The translations under genes and the position numbers were made by a program. The notes under the pieces are model-generated. The model was given only the letters and a program-made list of their open reading frames with translations. It made no database searches and was not told where the DNA came from. From Paraburkholderia sp. D15 (lineage in GTDB: Bacteria; Pseudomonadota; Gammaproteobacteria; Burkholderiales; Burkholderiaceae), in NCBI RefSeq assembly GCF_029910215.1, contig NZ_CP110396.1:2666001-2730000 (forward strand): a stretch of 64,000 nt of DNA, written 5' to 3'. Below, piece by piece: positions 17,398 to 25,673 of the stretch; positions within the stretch are counted from its first letter, which is position 1, and each line of letters opens with the position of its first letter.

Positions 17398-19458
17398 CTA
17401 CGAAGGACCGGCCCGCGAGCGGCGCATCGCCAATGCGATCACGCATGGGCCGCCCAGTAGCGTCGCGACGAGACCGGCGGGCATCTCCTGGGGAAACGCG
17501 AGTTGCCGGCCGAGCCATTCGGCGAACACCATCAGCGCGCCGCCGGTCAGGGCCGACAGATACAACTGCGCGAGCGGCCGCCTGCCGCCGGACAACCGGG
17601 CGATATGCGGCGCGATCAAGCCGACGAACGACAACGGTCCCACGAGCAGCGTCGCGGTGGCCACCAGCGTCGACGCGAATAGCAGCACCAGAAAACGCGC
17701 GCGCGGCACGGGCACGCCGAGACTCGCCGCGGCCGGCGCGCCGAGCCCGAGCGTGAGCACCCAGCGCGCGGTGAACGGCGCGACACACAACGCGAGCACA
17801 GCGACCGCGCTGGCGGACCACGCGGCGGCCGGCGCCACGTAGTAGGTCGAGCCGACCACGAAATTCATCATCAGACCCGCGCGCGGATCGCCGCTCGCCA
17901 TCACCGCGCCGACCACCGCCTGGAACAGCGCGCTCACGGCAATGCCGGTCAGCAGCAGACGCTCCGGCGCGAACGACGCGCGCTGCGCCAGCGTCATCAA
18001 CGCGAGCAGGGTGAGCAGTGCACCGGCGACGCAGCCCGCGAACAGCGCGCCCGGTCCCGGCTGCGCGACCACGAATAGCGTGACGACGATGCCGAGCGCA
18101 CCGCCGGAGCCGACGCCGAGCAGGTCGGGACTGGCCATCGGGTTCGCGGTCGTGCGCTGCATCAGCGTGCCGGCGACCGCGAGCAGCACGCCCGCCGCAA
18201 GCGCCGAGGCGAGATGCGGCAAACGCCAGAACAGCAGCAGATCCCATTGCGGCAGCGACGCGAAACGCCAGCCGTCGGCATCGCGCGAGACGGTCAGCGA
18301 CAGCACGCAGGCCAAGGCCAGCAAGGTGAACGGCGGCATGAAGCGCGCGAACCGCCACGACGCGCGCGTGCCCGGCCGCGCGGATATGGCCGTTGCATGC
18401 AGCGCGGCATCCGGCGCGGGACGCGAGCGCAGACGCGGCAACAACGCGAGCAACAGCGGCACGCCGAGCAGCGAGGTGACCGTGCCGGTTGGAATCAGAT
18501 GCGCGGAAAACACCGCGACGCTGGAGACGGTGCGCACGAGTTCATCGGTCGCCCACAGCAACGCCGCGCCGAGCAGCGGCGCCCATACGAGACGCTGACG
18601 CAGACGGCGCGCGCCCGCGAGTTTCACGAGCGTCGGCGCGGCCAGACCGACGAAGCCGATCACGCCGACCGCCGACACCACGCACGCCGTCAGCGCGACC
18701 GCGATCAGCAGCGCGCAGAACCGGGTGACGCCGACCGGAATGCCGAGATTGCGCGCGGTCGAGTCGCCGGCATCGAACACGTCGAGCGGACGGCGCAGCA
18801 GCCACGTCGCGAACGAACACAGCGTGCCGCCGGCGAGCAGATGACGGCTGGCCTGCCAGCCGCTTTGATCGAGCGAACCGCCACCCCAGATCATCAGACC
18901 TTGCAGCAGATCGAAGTGCGCCATCGCAATCGCGAGGCTGATCGCGCCGCAATACAGGCTCACGATCATGCCCGCCAGAATCACGCCGAGCGGCGACATG
19001 CGTTGCGGCCACGCGAGCCCGAACACGAGCAGCATGGCCAACGCGCCGCCGGCCAGCGCGACCGGCTCGCGGCCGGCGGACAGCCACTGCGGCGCCCACA
19101 ATGCGGCGACCATCAAGGCCAGATACGCGCCGGGAAATACGCCGAGCGTCATCGGTTCGGCGAGCGGATTGCGCAGCGCCTGTTGCGTCAGCGTGCCCGC
19201 GAGGCCGAGCGCGGCGCCGCACAGCAGCGTCATCGCGATGCGCGGCAGCAGGCTGTCGCGCGTGAGGATCTCGCGCAGATCCAGCGGATGCGCGGCGGTC
19301 AGGGCGGACCACAGCGACGCGCCGTCGAGCGCGTCGTGAACGTGACGGACCGCGAGCAGCAACGCGAGCGCGAACAGTCCGCCGACCAGCGTCGCGCGAT
19401 GATCGCGCGTGACAGCGGACGGGTGCTGCGTGGACGCGTGGGACATCGGGCTAGGCAC
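17398..19458 (-). CDS. fhuB: ferric-siderophore ABC permease, FhuB-type double-length
   Basis: 686 residues. It is two FecCD/BtuC-type permease halves fused in one chain, as in FhuB: both halves carry the NPLAEPMTLGVFPGA / NPMASPDLLGVGSGG motif, and GFVGLAAPTLVKLAGARRLR / SFVGLIAPHIARLSGGRRPL, the segment that contacts the ATPase. About 20 membrane helices. The start is GTG 19458, eight bases after GGGGAG; an ATG at 19446 lacks good spacing. It overlaps the end of fhuD by eight bases. With FhuC and FhuD it imports a hydroxamate-type ferric siderophore across the inner membrane (family knowledge). Confidence 0.93.
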   Translation of the reverse strand: MPSPMSHASTQHPSAVTRDHRATLVGGLFALALLLAVRHVHDALDGASLWSALTAAHPLDLREILTRDSLLPRIAMTLLCGAALGLAGTLTQQALRNPLAEPMTLGVFPGAYLALMVAALWAPQWLSAGREPVALAGGALAMLLVFGLAWPQRMSPLGVILAGMIVSLYCGAISLAIAMAHFDLLQGLMIWGGGSLDQSGWQASRHLLAGGTLCSFATWLLRRPLDVFDAGDSTARNLGIPVGVTRFCALLIAVALTACVVSAVGVIGFVGLAAPTLVKLAGARRLRQRLVWAPLLGAALLWATDELVRTVSSVAVFSAHLIPTGTVTSLLGVPLLLALLPRLRSRPAPDAALHATAISARPGTRASWRFARFMPPFTLLALACVLSLTVSRDADGWRFASLPQWDLLLFWRLPHLASALAAGVLLAVAGTLMQRTTANPMASPDLLGVGSGGALGIVVTLFVVAQPGPGALFAGCVAGALLTLLALMTLAQRASFAPERLLLTGIAVSALFQAVVGAVMASGDPRAGLMMNFVVGSTYYVAPAAAWSASAVAVLALCVAPFTARWVLTLGLGAPAAASLGVPVPRARFLVLLFASTLVATATLLVGPLSFVGLIAPHIARLSGGRRPLAQLYLSALTGGALMVFAEWLGRQLAFPQEMPAGLVATLLGGPCVIALAMRRSRAGPS

Positions 19459-20494
19459 GGCGCGCGCTCCCCATGGCGATTTGCGTGAGCGCGACGGTGA
19501 CGGCGCGTGCGAAGCGCTGCATCGACACGAGTCCGCCGTACGGTGCGATCACCGGCAACTCGACGACGCGGCGGTTGCGCACGGCAGGTAGCGCCCGCCA
19601 AAGTGGATTGCGTGCAAGGCCCGCGCGCACCTCGGGCTGTACCGGGCCGACCAGCAGGATGCCGGCCTGGGCGACTTCGATCAGTCGTTGCACCGGCACG
19701 AGGGCAAAGCCGGCACTGTTGGTGTTCCAGCTCGCGCTGGCGGTGGATGCAGACGGCGCGACGTGAGCGCCTGCGTCCGGATGCGCCGCATTGCTCACGC
19801 GCATCGCCTGCAGCAGATGATCGAACAGGCTGCCCGCGCCGTAGACGCGCAGATAGCGATCGTCGACCGCTTCCGCGACGATTACCGGCGCCGCACGCAA
19901 ACCAGGCTGCGCGTCGAGCTTCGCCGTTTCGGCGGCGATGGTTTGCGCAGTGGTGTCGATCAACGTGGCGGCGCGTGCATCGCGTGACAGTGCTCGCGCC
20001 AGTTCGCGCGTTTCGGTGCACAGGCAACGATACGGTTGCGGATCGCTCATGTAGGCGCCGAGCGTCAGCGTCGGCGCAAGGTGCTGGAGCGCGCCGCGCA
20101 GACTCGCGTGGCCCGGCGTGACGATCATCAGATCGGGCGCGAGCTGTTGCAGCACTTCGAAGTTCGGCTGGTAGAGCAGACCGATATCGGTGACGCCGGC
20201 CGGCAGCGGCGGTTCGGCGATCGTGCGGGTGTACCAGCCGGGCAAGGACAGACCGACCGGCGCGACGCCTAGCGCGAGCAGCGTTTCGGTCAGCTCCCAG
20301 CTCATCGATACGATGCGCTGAGGCGGCCGCGCACCCGGTCGCGACGATATGGGTGCGCGCGCATCGATTGCGGTAGATGCGGATGCCATTGCCCGTGTAC
20401 TCGCCGGCGCCAAGCCCACGGCACTCACGGCACTCACGGCCGCGATCCCGCCCAGCAGGCGGCGGCGCTTGCGCGACACGCACGCGGCCGTCAT
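19451..20494 (-). CDS. fhuD: periplasmic iron-siderophore-binding protein, FhuD-type
   Basis: 347 residues from ATG 20494 with a GGAGT ribosome site. The N-terminus MTAACVSRKRRRLLGGIAAV looks like a twin-arginine signal, so Tat export is possible. The body has the helical-backbone binding-protein layout: RIVSMSWELTETLLALGVAP, then LLYQPNFEVLQQLAPDLMIV and, near the C-terminus, VRNRRVVELPVIAPYGGLVS, as in FhuD. It delivers the ferric siderophore to FhuB. Its start overlaps the fhuC stop (ATGA) and its end overlaps fhuB, a tight coupling. Confidence 0.9.
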   Translation of the reverse strand: MTAACVSRKRRRLLGGIAAVSAVSAVGLAPASTRAMASASTAIDARAPISSRPGARPPQRIVSMSWELTETLLALGVAPVGLSLPGWYTRTIAEPPLPAGVTDIGLLYQPNFEVLQQLAPDLMIVTPGHASLRGALQHLAPTLTLGAYMSDPQPYRCLCTETRELARALSRDARAATLIDTTAQTIAAETAKLDAQPGLRAAPVIVAEAVDDRYLRVYGAGSLFDHLLQAMRVSNAAHPDAGAHVAPSASTASASWNTNSAGFALVPVQRLIEVAQAGILLVGPVQPEVRAGLARNPLWRALPAVRNRRVVELPVIAPYGGLVSMQRFARAVTVALTQIAMGSARRA

Positions 20495-21396
20495 CGTGGC
20501 ACTCCGACCACGCGTCCGCTCGCCGGATCGCTCAGCACATCCATCGGCACGCCATAGATCGTTTCCAGCGTACCGGCGCGCATCAACTCGGCGGGCGTCG
20601 CACGCATCAGCATGCGGCCCTCGCGCAGCGCAAACACGTCGTCGCAGAAACGCGCGGCCATGTTGACGTCGTGCAGCACCACGACGGCGGTCATCCGCCG
20701 TCGCGCGCACAGGTCGCGGACCAGTTGCAGCACGCCGAGCTGATGGCCGATATCGAGCGCCGAGGTCGGCTCGTCGAGCAGCATGCAGCGGCAGTCCTGC
20801 GCGACCAGCATCGCGATCCACGCGCGCTGACGCTCGCCGCCCGACAGGCTGTCCACCGGACGGTCGGCGTGACGCGCGACGTCGGTCAGCGTCATCGCCT
20901 CGTCGACGCGCGCGGCGTCCTCGCGGGTGAAGCGGCCGAGCGCGCCGTGCCACGGGTAGCGGCCGAGCGCGACGAGTTCGCGGACCAGCATTCCGTCGGC
21001 GGCGGGCGGTTGTTGCGGCAGATAGGCGACCTCGCGAGCGAACTCCCGGTGCGGCCACGCGGCGAGCGGCTTGCCGGCAAACCGCACGACGCCTGCGGTG
21101 GGTTGCAGTTGCCGCGCGAGCAGCTTGAGCAAGGTCGATTTGCCGGAGCCGTTGTGGCCGATCAAGCCGTGCACGCGTTCGGGTTCCAGCGTCAGGTTGA
21201 GTGGATGCAGCAGCGTGCGCGCGCCGGGAGCGAAGGCGGTGCGCTCCAACGCGTAGAGCGGCGCAGTGTCGTCGTGTGGTGCGTGACGTCCGGAAGCCAT
21301 GTGCGCGTTCGCGCCGTTCGATCGGCGCGGCGATACCGGCGTCGTCTTCATGGGTGGCTGCGCCGCGCGCAGCGTGTCGTTATCGAACCCGTTCAT
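20491..21396 (-). CDS. fhuC: iron-siderophore ABC transporter ATPase, FhuC-type
   Basis: 301 residues from ATG 21396. Walker A is GHNGSGKSTLLK, the signature LSGGERQRAWIAMLVAQD, Walker B CMLLDEPTSALD and the switch His lies in VVLHDVNMAA; these match the FhuC/FepC group. A 45-residue N-terminal extension, rich in polar residues and without known domains (MNGFDNDTLRAAQPPMKTTP), precedes the ATPase core, so a later start (ATG giving MKTTPVSPR or MASGRHAP) is possible. It overlaps the exporter gene upstream and fhuD downstream by ATGA. It powers FhuB. Confidence 0.92.
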   Translation of the reverse strand: MNGFDNDTLRAAQPPMKTTPVSPRRSNGANAHMASGRHAPHDDTAPLYALERTAFAPGARTLLHPLNLTLEPERVHGLIGHNGSGKSTLLKLLARQLQPTAGVVRFAGKPLAAWPHREFAREVAYLPQQPPAADGMLVRELVALGRYPWHGALGRFTREDAARVDEAMTLTDVARHADRPVDSLSGGERQRAWIAMLVAQDCRCMLLDEPTSALDIGHQLGVLQLVRDLCARRRMTAVVVLHDVNMAARFCDDVFALREGRMLMRATPAELMRAGTLETIYGVPMDVLSDPASGRVVGVPR

Positions 21397-23045
21397 GGCG
21401 CCACCGCCGTCGTGCCGGATAACGCAGGCGATGCGCCGTGGTTCGCGACATCGCCGGCCAGGCGCCCATGCTCCAGCTTCACGCAGCGGTCGGCGAGATG
21501 GAAGTAGCGATCGTCGTGCGTGATCGCGACGACGGTCTTGCCTTGCGCTTTCAGCGCGGGCAACAGCCGGTGATAGAACACGTCCTTGAAGACGGGGTCT
21601 TGATCCGCCGCCCATTCGTCGAACAGATAGAACGGCCGGTCTTCGAGAAACGCGACCAGCAGCGCGAGACGTTTGCGCTGTCCCTGCGAGAGATCGAGCG
21701 TCGTGAACGTGCCGTTTTCGATACGCACCTTGTGATCGAGTTGCAGATCGACGAGCAAGGCCCGCGCCGTCGCCTCGCTGTTCACGGGCAAACCGAAGAG
21801 CGTGTCGAACAGAAAGAAGTCGCTGAACACCACGGAAAAGAGCTGCCTGTAACTCTCGCGATTCATTTCGTCGACGGGATGCTCGTCGAGCAGCACGCGG
21901 CCGTTTTCCGGTTCGTAGAGGCCCACGAGCAGCTTGGCGAGCGTCGTCTTGCCGCTGCCGTTGCCGCCGATCACGAACACCAGCTCGCCCGGCACGAAAC
22001 GCAAATCGACCGGCCCGAGCGTGAAGAAGCCGTTTTCCTTTTCGCGGAAGTAACGATGCGTGACCTGCTCGAAGCGAATGCTTTGAAACGCGGGGCTGGG
22101 CGGCGCGGTGCTCGACAGTTCGAGCGGCAATTCCGTGTTGAGCTTCTCGATGCGTTCCAGCGCGACGCGCGCCGAGCCGAGACTCGGCAACGCCGCCAGC
22201 AGATTCTCGATCGGCATGATCATGTACAGGAACACGAGCGCGTAGCCCGACATCACGTGAGTCTCGACGGTGTACACGCGCGTCAGCACGAACAGCGTGA
22301 GACCCACGAATGCGAACAGGATCAGGCTGCCCCAACTGGCCGCCGCGGCGTACAGCACGTAGCCGCGCGTACGCTGCACGCGGACCGCCTCGACGTGCGG
22401 CGCGAGCGCGTCGCTGACGAAAGCATGGCGACGCGCGCGATGCAGCTTCAGTTCCTTGGCGCCGTCGAACAGCGCGCGAAAGCGTTCGACCAGCGCATCC
22501 TCGCGCTGACGCGACGCGCGCAGATGAAACAGCGCGCGATCGTTCGCGTAGTAGAAACCGAGCGTGCCGATCCCCACCGTCGCCAGCGCGACCAGCAGGA
22601 TCTGCCACGACAGCATGCCGAGATAGACGAGGCAACCGGCGATCACCGCGCCTTGCATCGCGATGGCCGGCAGCGAGATGAAGAACACGACGATCGCGTC
22701 GAGGTCCTGGGTCAGCACCGCCAGCGAACGGGCGGCGCCATGCTTTTCCAGATGCGCATACGACGCCTGGGCGATCCGCGCGATGGTGCGCATTCTCAAG
22801 GTCGCCTTCGCGCGTTGGCCGAGATACATGAAGAGCGTTTGCGACAGCAGCCGCGCGATCAGCACGACCGCGCCGACGCCCGCGAATTGCAGCCCGAGCG
22901 TCGCGAGTTGCGATGGCGCGGCCCCGAGCGCCTTGTTGATCAGCGCGACCAGCGCGGCGTTGGCGAGGCCGCTGACGAGACTCGCGCTCAGCGCGACCAG
23001 CACCAGCCAGCGCGCGCTGCGCAGCAGGAACAGGATCAGCGGCAT
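21393..23045 (-). CDS. cyclic-peptide/siderophore exporter, PvdE/SyrD-type ABC protein
   Basis: 550 residues from ATG 23045 (MPLILFLLRSARWLVLVALS) with GAGG upstream. It is a fused half-transporter: six membrane helices (about 1-310), then an ATPase with Walker A GGNGSGKTT, the unusual signature LSQGQRKRLAL and Walker B FYLFDEWAADQDP. LSQGQ and DEWAADQDP are diagnostic for the cyclic-peptide exporter group (PvdE, SyrD, OrbE). These move peptide siderophores or lipopeptides from the cytoplasm to the periplasm. It is the first gene of the uptake operon, 120 bp after a Fur-box-like site. No peptide synthetase gene is in view, which is odd. Confidence 0.92.
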   Translation of the reverse strand: MPLILFLLRSARWLVLVALSASLVSGLANAALVALINKALGAAPSQLATLGLQFAGVGAVVLIARLLSQTLFMYLGQRAKATLRMRTIARIAQASYAHLEKHGAARSLAVLTQDLDAIVVFFISLPAIAMQGAVIAGCLVYLGMLSWQILLVALATVGIGTLGFYYANDRALFHLRASRQREDALVERFRALFDGAKELKLHRARRHAFVSDALAPHVEAVRVQRTRGYVLYAAAASWGSLILFAFVGLTLFVLTRVYTVETHVMSGYALVFLYMIMPIENLLAALPSLGSARVALERIEKLNTELPLELSSTAPPSPAFQSIRFEQVTHRYFREKENGFFTLGPVDLRFVPGELVFVIGGNGSGKTTLAKLLVGLYEPENGRVLLDEHPVDEMNRESYRQLFSVVFSDFFLFDTLFGLPVNSEATARALLVDLQLDHKVRIENGTFTTLDLSQGQRKRLALLVAFLEDRPFYLFDEWAADQDPVFKDVFYHRLLPALKAQGKTVVAITHDDRYFHLADRCVKLEHGRLAGDVANHGASPALSGTTAVAP

Positions 23046-23164
23046 GGACGCCTCGCGATGGCGGCGGCGGCCGCGAGGTCGACGGAAAGCGCCGTCGTGG
23101 CGGCAATCCCCGCGATTTCGGCGCTGTCGGCGCAATTCATTCCGGTTAAGATGGCGTCCGGCTG

Positions 23165-23183
23165 GCAAATGAGACTCATTCCT
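23165..23183. promoter_or_regulatory. candidate Fur box for siderophore operon and araC
   Basis: The 19-bp GCAAATGAGACTCATTCCT matches the Fur consensus (GATAATGATAATCATTATC) at 12 positions and contains the perfect repeat AATGAG-A-CTCATT (23168-23180). It lies 120 bp upstream of the exporter start (leftward) and 186 bp upstream of the divergent AraC gene. The rest of the 323-bp gap holds no gene. Confidence 0.65.
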
Positions 23184-23368
23184 GATTGATCGCGGGCTGC
23201 GGCCTAAGCGTTGATATGCAAGGAGAATATCGGTTGCGCGCCACGAAAGGCCGACAATCGATGTCGAATTCTGGACAAAATGTGTCTGTTCGACGATATG
23301 GGCCGGCGTGCACGATCTGCGGAGCCGGTGCGCGGCGGCCGTGCTCGGGGCAGGGCAAAGAGGAACCG

Positions 23369-24151
23369 ATGAAAGAGTTTTTACTGAAGCGCTATCCGAT
23401 GACCCGGCTGCCGTTGCCGCGCAGCGTGATGGCGTCCGTGTCGCAGCATCGGCATGGCGAGCGCACCTCGTGGCATCAGCATCATCATGGGCAACTGGTG
23501 TTCGCGGTGCGCGGCGTGGTGCGCGTATTGACGCCGCAACGCACGTGGACGCTGCCGCAGTCGCGCGCCTTGTGGCTGCCGTCGGACGTCGATCACGAAT
23601 TGCACGCGGTCGGCGCGGGCGAACTCTGCAACGTGTATATCGAGCCCGAGGTGGTCGAGTGGCAGTGGGACGAACCGCTCGCGTTGTCGGCGTCGCCGTT
23701 GTTGCGCGAACTGGCGCTGACCCTGAGCGCGGGTGGCTCCGATTACGCGCCGGCCAGCCAGGCCGCGTTGTCCGCGCCCTTGCTGCTGAAGGTGATCGCC
23801 GCCGCCGCGACGATGCCCGAAAGCGGCGTGCCCTTGCCGCGCGACGAACGTCTGCTGAAAATCTGCGAGCACCTGATGAACGATCCGGGCAGCGACACGT
23901 CGCTCGATTTCTGGGCCGCGCGCATGGGCGCGAGCGGCCGTACGCTCGCGCGTCGCTTCAAGGACGAGACCGGCATGACCTTCGGTCAATGGCGTCAGCA
24001 TATGCGCGTGGACGAGGCGATCACGCGTCTCACGCTCGGCCAGCCGGTCGCGCGCGTGGCCGGCGATCTCGGTTACAGCAGCGCGAGCGCGTTCATCGTG
24101 ATGTTTCGTCAGATCACCGGCAGTCCGCCGCAGCAATACCTGTCCGCGTGA
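23369..24151 (+). CDS. AraC-family regulator next to siderophore operon
   Basis: 260 residues from ATG 23369, seven bases or fewer after AGGAA. The N-terminal cupin contains a histidine cluster (QHRHGERTSWHQHHHGQLVF) and VLTPQRTWTLPQSRALWLPS. The C-terminal double helix-turn-helix begins about residue 165 (SLDFWAARMGASGRTLARRF, then TFGQWRQHMRVDEAITRL and GYSSASAFIVMFRQITG). It is divergent from the siderophore operon and shares the Fur-box region. I infer an activator that senses the ferric siderophore or iron status, as AlcR/PchR-type regulators do. The His cluster could bind metal, but this is speculation. Confidence 0.9.
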   Translation: MKEFLLKRYPMTRLPLPRSVMASVSQHRHGERTSWHQHHHGQLVFAVRGVVRVLTPQRTWTLPQSRALWLPSDVDHELHAVGAGELCNVYIEPEVVEWQWDEPLALSASPLLRELALTLSAGGSDYAPASQAALSAPLLLKVIAAAATMPESGVPLPRDERLLKICEHLMNDPGSDTSLDFWAARMGASGRTLARRFKDETGMTFGQWRQHMRVDEAITRLTLGQPVARVAGDLGYSSASAFIVMFRQITGSPPQQYLSA

Positions 24152-24383
24152 CTTTGCGTGTTTTCGCGCGCGCGGACGCGGCGCGATGCGTGAGAAAACG
24201 TGAGAAAGCACGCGTGAGAAAAAATTCTCACCGCGGACCATGGTGCACTGCGGTGTGCATCTCTCGATGCGCGCGTGCTAAAAATCGTCCCACAGCTTGC
24301 GGTTCTGGAGACGACGCCACGCGGCCAGCGGCGCACAATGCCTCCAGTACCCGACCAGCCCCGCATTCGTCCGGAGGTCCGTG

Positions 24384-25547
24384 ATGCCGTATGTTCCGTC
24401 AACCCGACATATCGACCGCGTCCGCAACGTCATCGACGGGCGGACGGTGCGGCCGGGCATCGACGGCACGCGGCTCGCGTCGTCGTACCGGCGCTCGCTC
24501 GAGCAATATCATCTCGACCCCGGCGCGACCGTCGGGCCGCGCGTGCTCACCGTGCCCGAATTGCGCGACGTCCAGCATCGCGAGGAATCGTTCCTGCGCG
24601 CCTCGGGCCAGTGTCTGTCGCGGCTGCACGAAATGGTGCGCGAAGCCGACTACTGCGTGATGCTCACCGACGCGCACGGCGTGACGATCGACTACCGCGT
24701 CGATCGCGAACGCCACCACGATTTCAAACGCGCGGGCCTGTATCTCGGTTCGTGCTGGTCGGAAAGCGAGGAGGGCACCTGCGGCGTCGCCAGCGTCTTG
24801 CTCGATGCCGAGCCGATCACCGTGCACCGCACCGATCATTTCCGCGCGGCGTTCACCACGCTGACCTGCAGCGCGTCGCCGATCTTCGGTCTGTACGGCG
24901 AACTGCTCGGCGTGCTGGACGCGTCCGCCGTGCAATCGCCCGACGAGCGCGAGAGTCAGCGGCTCGTCAATCACATCGTGCGGCAAAGCGCATTGCTGAT
25001 CGAGGACGCGTATTTCCTCAACGCGGCGAGCGATTGCTGGGTGCTGCTCGCGCATCGCAATCGTCATTACGTGGAGGCACAGCCGGAGATCCTGATCGCC
25101 GTCGATGCGCGCGGCAACGCGATCGCCGCGAACCGTCGCGCGCGCGAATGCGTACCGGCGCTTGCGCAACTGCCATGTCACGTGACGCAACTGTTCGACA
25201 TGCCCGCAGAACGCCTGTTCGATGCGAAAGCGGCGCGCGGTTTCGTGTCGCTGAGATTGCACGACAGCGGTGCACCGCTGTTCGCGCGCGTGCGGCCGCC
25301 GTTGCTGACGCACGTGGCGAAGCCGCCTCGATCTGCGTCGCGCGGCGACACCGCCACGTCGCCAACCACCCAATCCGCCACGCCGCCGCTCACCGACGAC
25401 GACGCGCTCGAACGCGACCGCATTCTCGCCGCGATGAACGCCGCGAAGTGGCGCGCCGACGCGGCCGCGCAGGCGCTCGGTATTTCACGCGCGACCTTGT
25501 ACCGGCGAATCGCGAGGCTCGGCATCAAACCGCCGCATAAGTGTTAG
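24384..25547 (+). CDS. GAF-domain Fis-type regulator lacking an AAA+ domain
   Basis: 387 residues from ATG 24384, just after GGAGG. The N-terminal two thirds resemble acetoin-catabolism (AcoR-type) regulators: SYRRSLEQYHLDP, FLRASGQCLSRLHEMVREAD, and a GAF domain (YCVMLTDAHGVTIDYRVD, GSCWSESEEGTCGVASVLLD). A PAS-like stretch (ILIAVDARGNAIAANRRARE) follows. The C-terminus is a Fis helix-turn-helix (LGISRATLYRRIARLGIK). AcoR normally has a sigma54-interacting AAA+ domain between these; here there is no Walker A and no GAFTGA. It therefore cannot activate sigma54 directly (inference). It lies 126 bp upstream of the monooxygenase on the same strand. Confidence 0.88.
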   Translation: MPYVPSTRHIDRVRNVIDGRTVRPGIDGTRLASSYRRSLEQYHLDPGATVGPRVLTVPELRDVQHREESFLRASGQCLSRLHEMVREADYCVMLTDAHGVTIDYRVDRERHHDFKRAGLYLGSCWSESEEGTCGVASVLLDAEPITVHRTDHFRAAFTTLTCSASPIFGLYGELLGVLDASAVQSPDERESQRLVNHIVRQSALLIEDAYFLNAASDCWVLLAHRNRHYVEAQPEILIAVDARGNAIAANRRARECVPALAQLPCHVTQLFDMPAERLFDAKAARGFVSLRLHDSGAPLFARVRPPLLTHVAKPPRSASRGDTATSPTTQSATPPLTDDDALERDRILAAMNAAKWRADAAAQALGISRATLYRRIARLGIKPPHKC

Positions 25548-25673
25548 CGGCGCGGTAACGGTTCCCGGCCCTTTGCGTTCAGCGCGCCGGTGCCGTCGAT
25601 TCCCCTAGCGGGCGCAGAACCCGCGTTTCCAATCGAAGTCGTTCGATCATCCGTTTCGTATGGAGGAGCAACC

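Noticed and set aside
17312..17443. Short reverse frame after fhuB (ends YLRRRRAPQR)
   Set aside because: Overlaps the fhuB C-terminus, has no ribosome site and only 44 residues of basic sequence.
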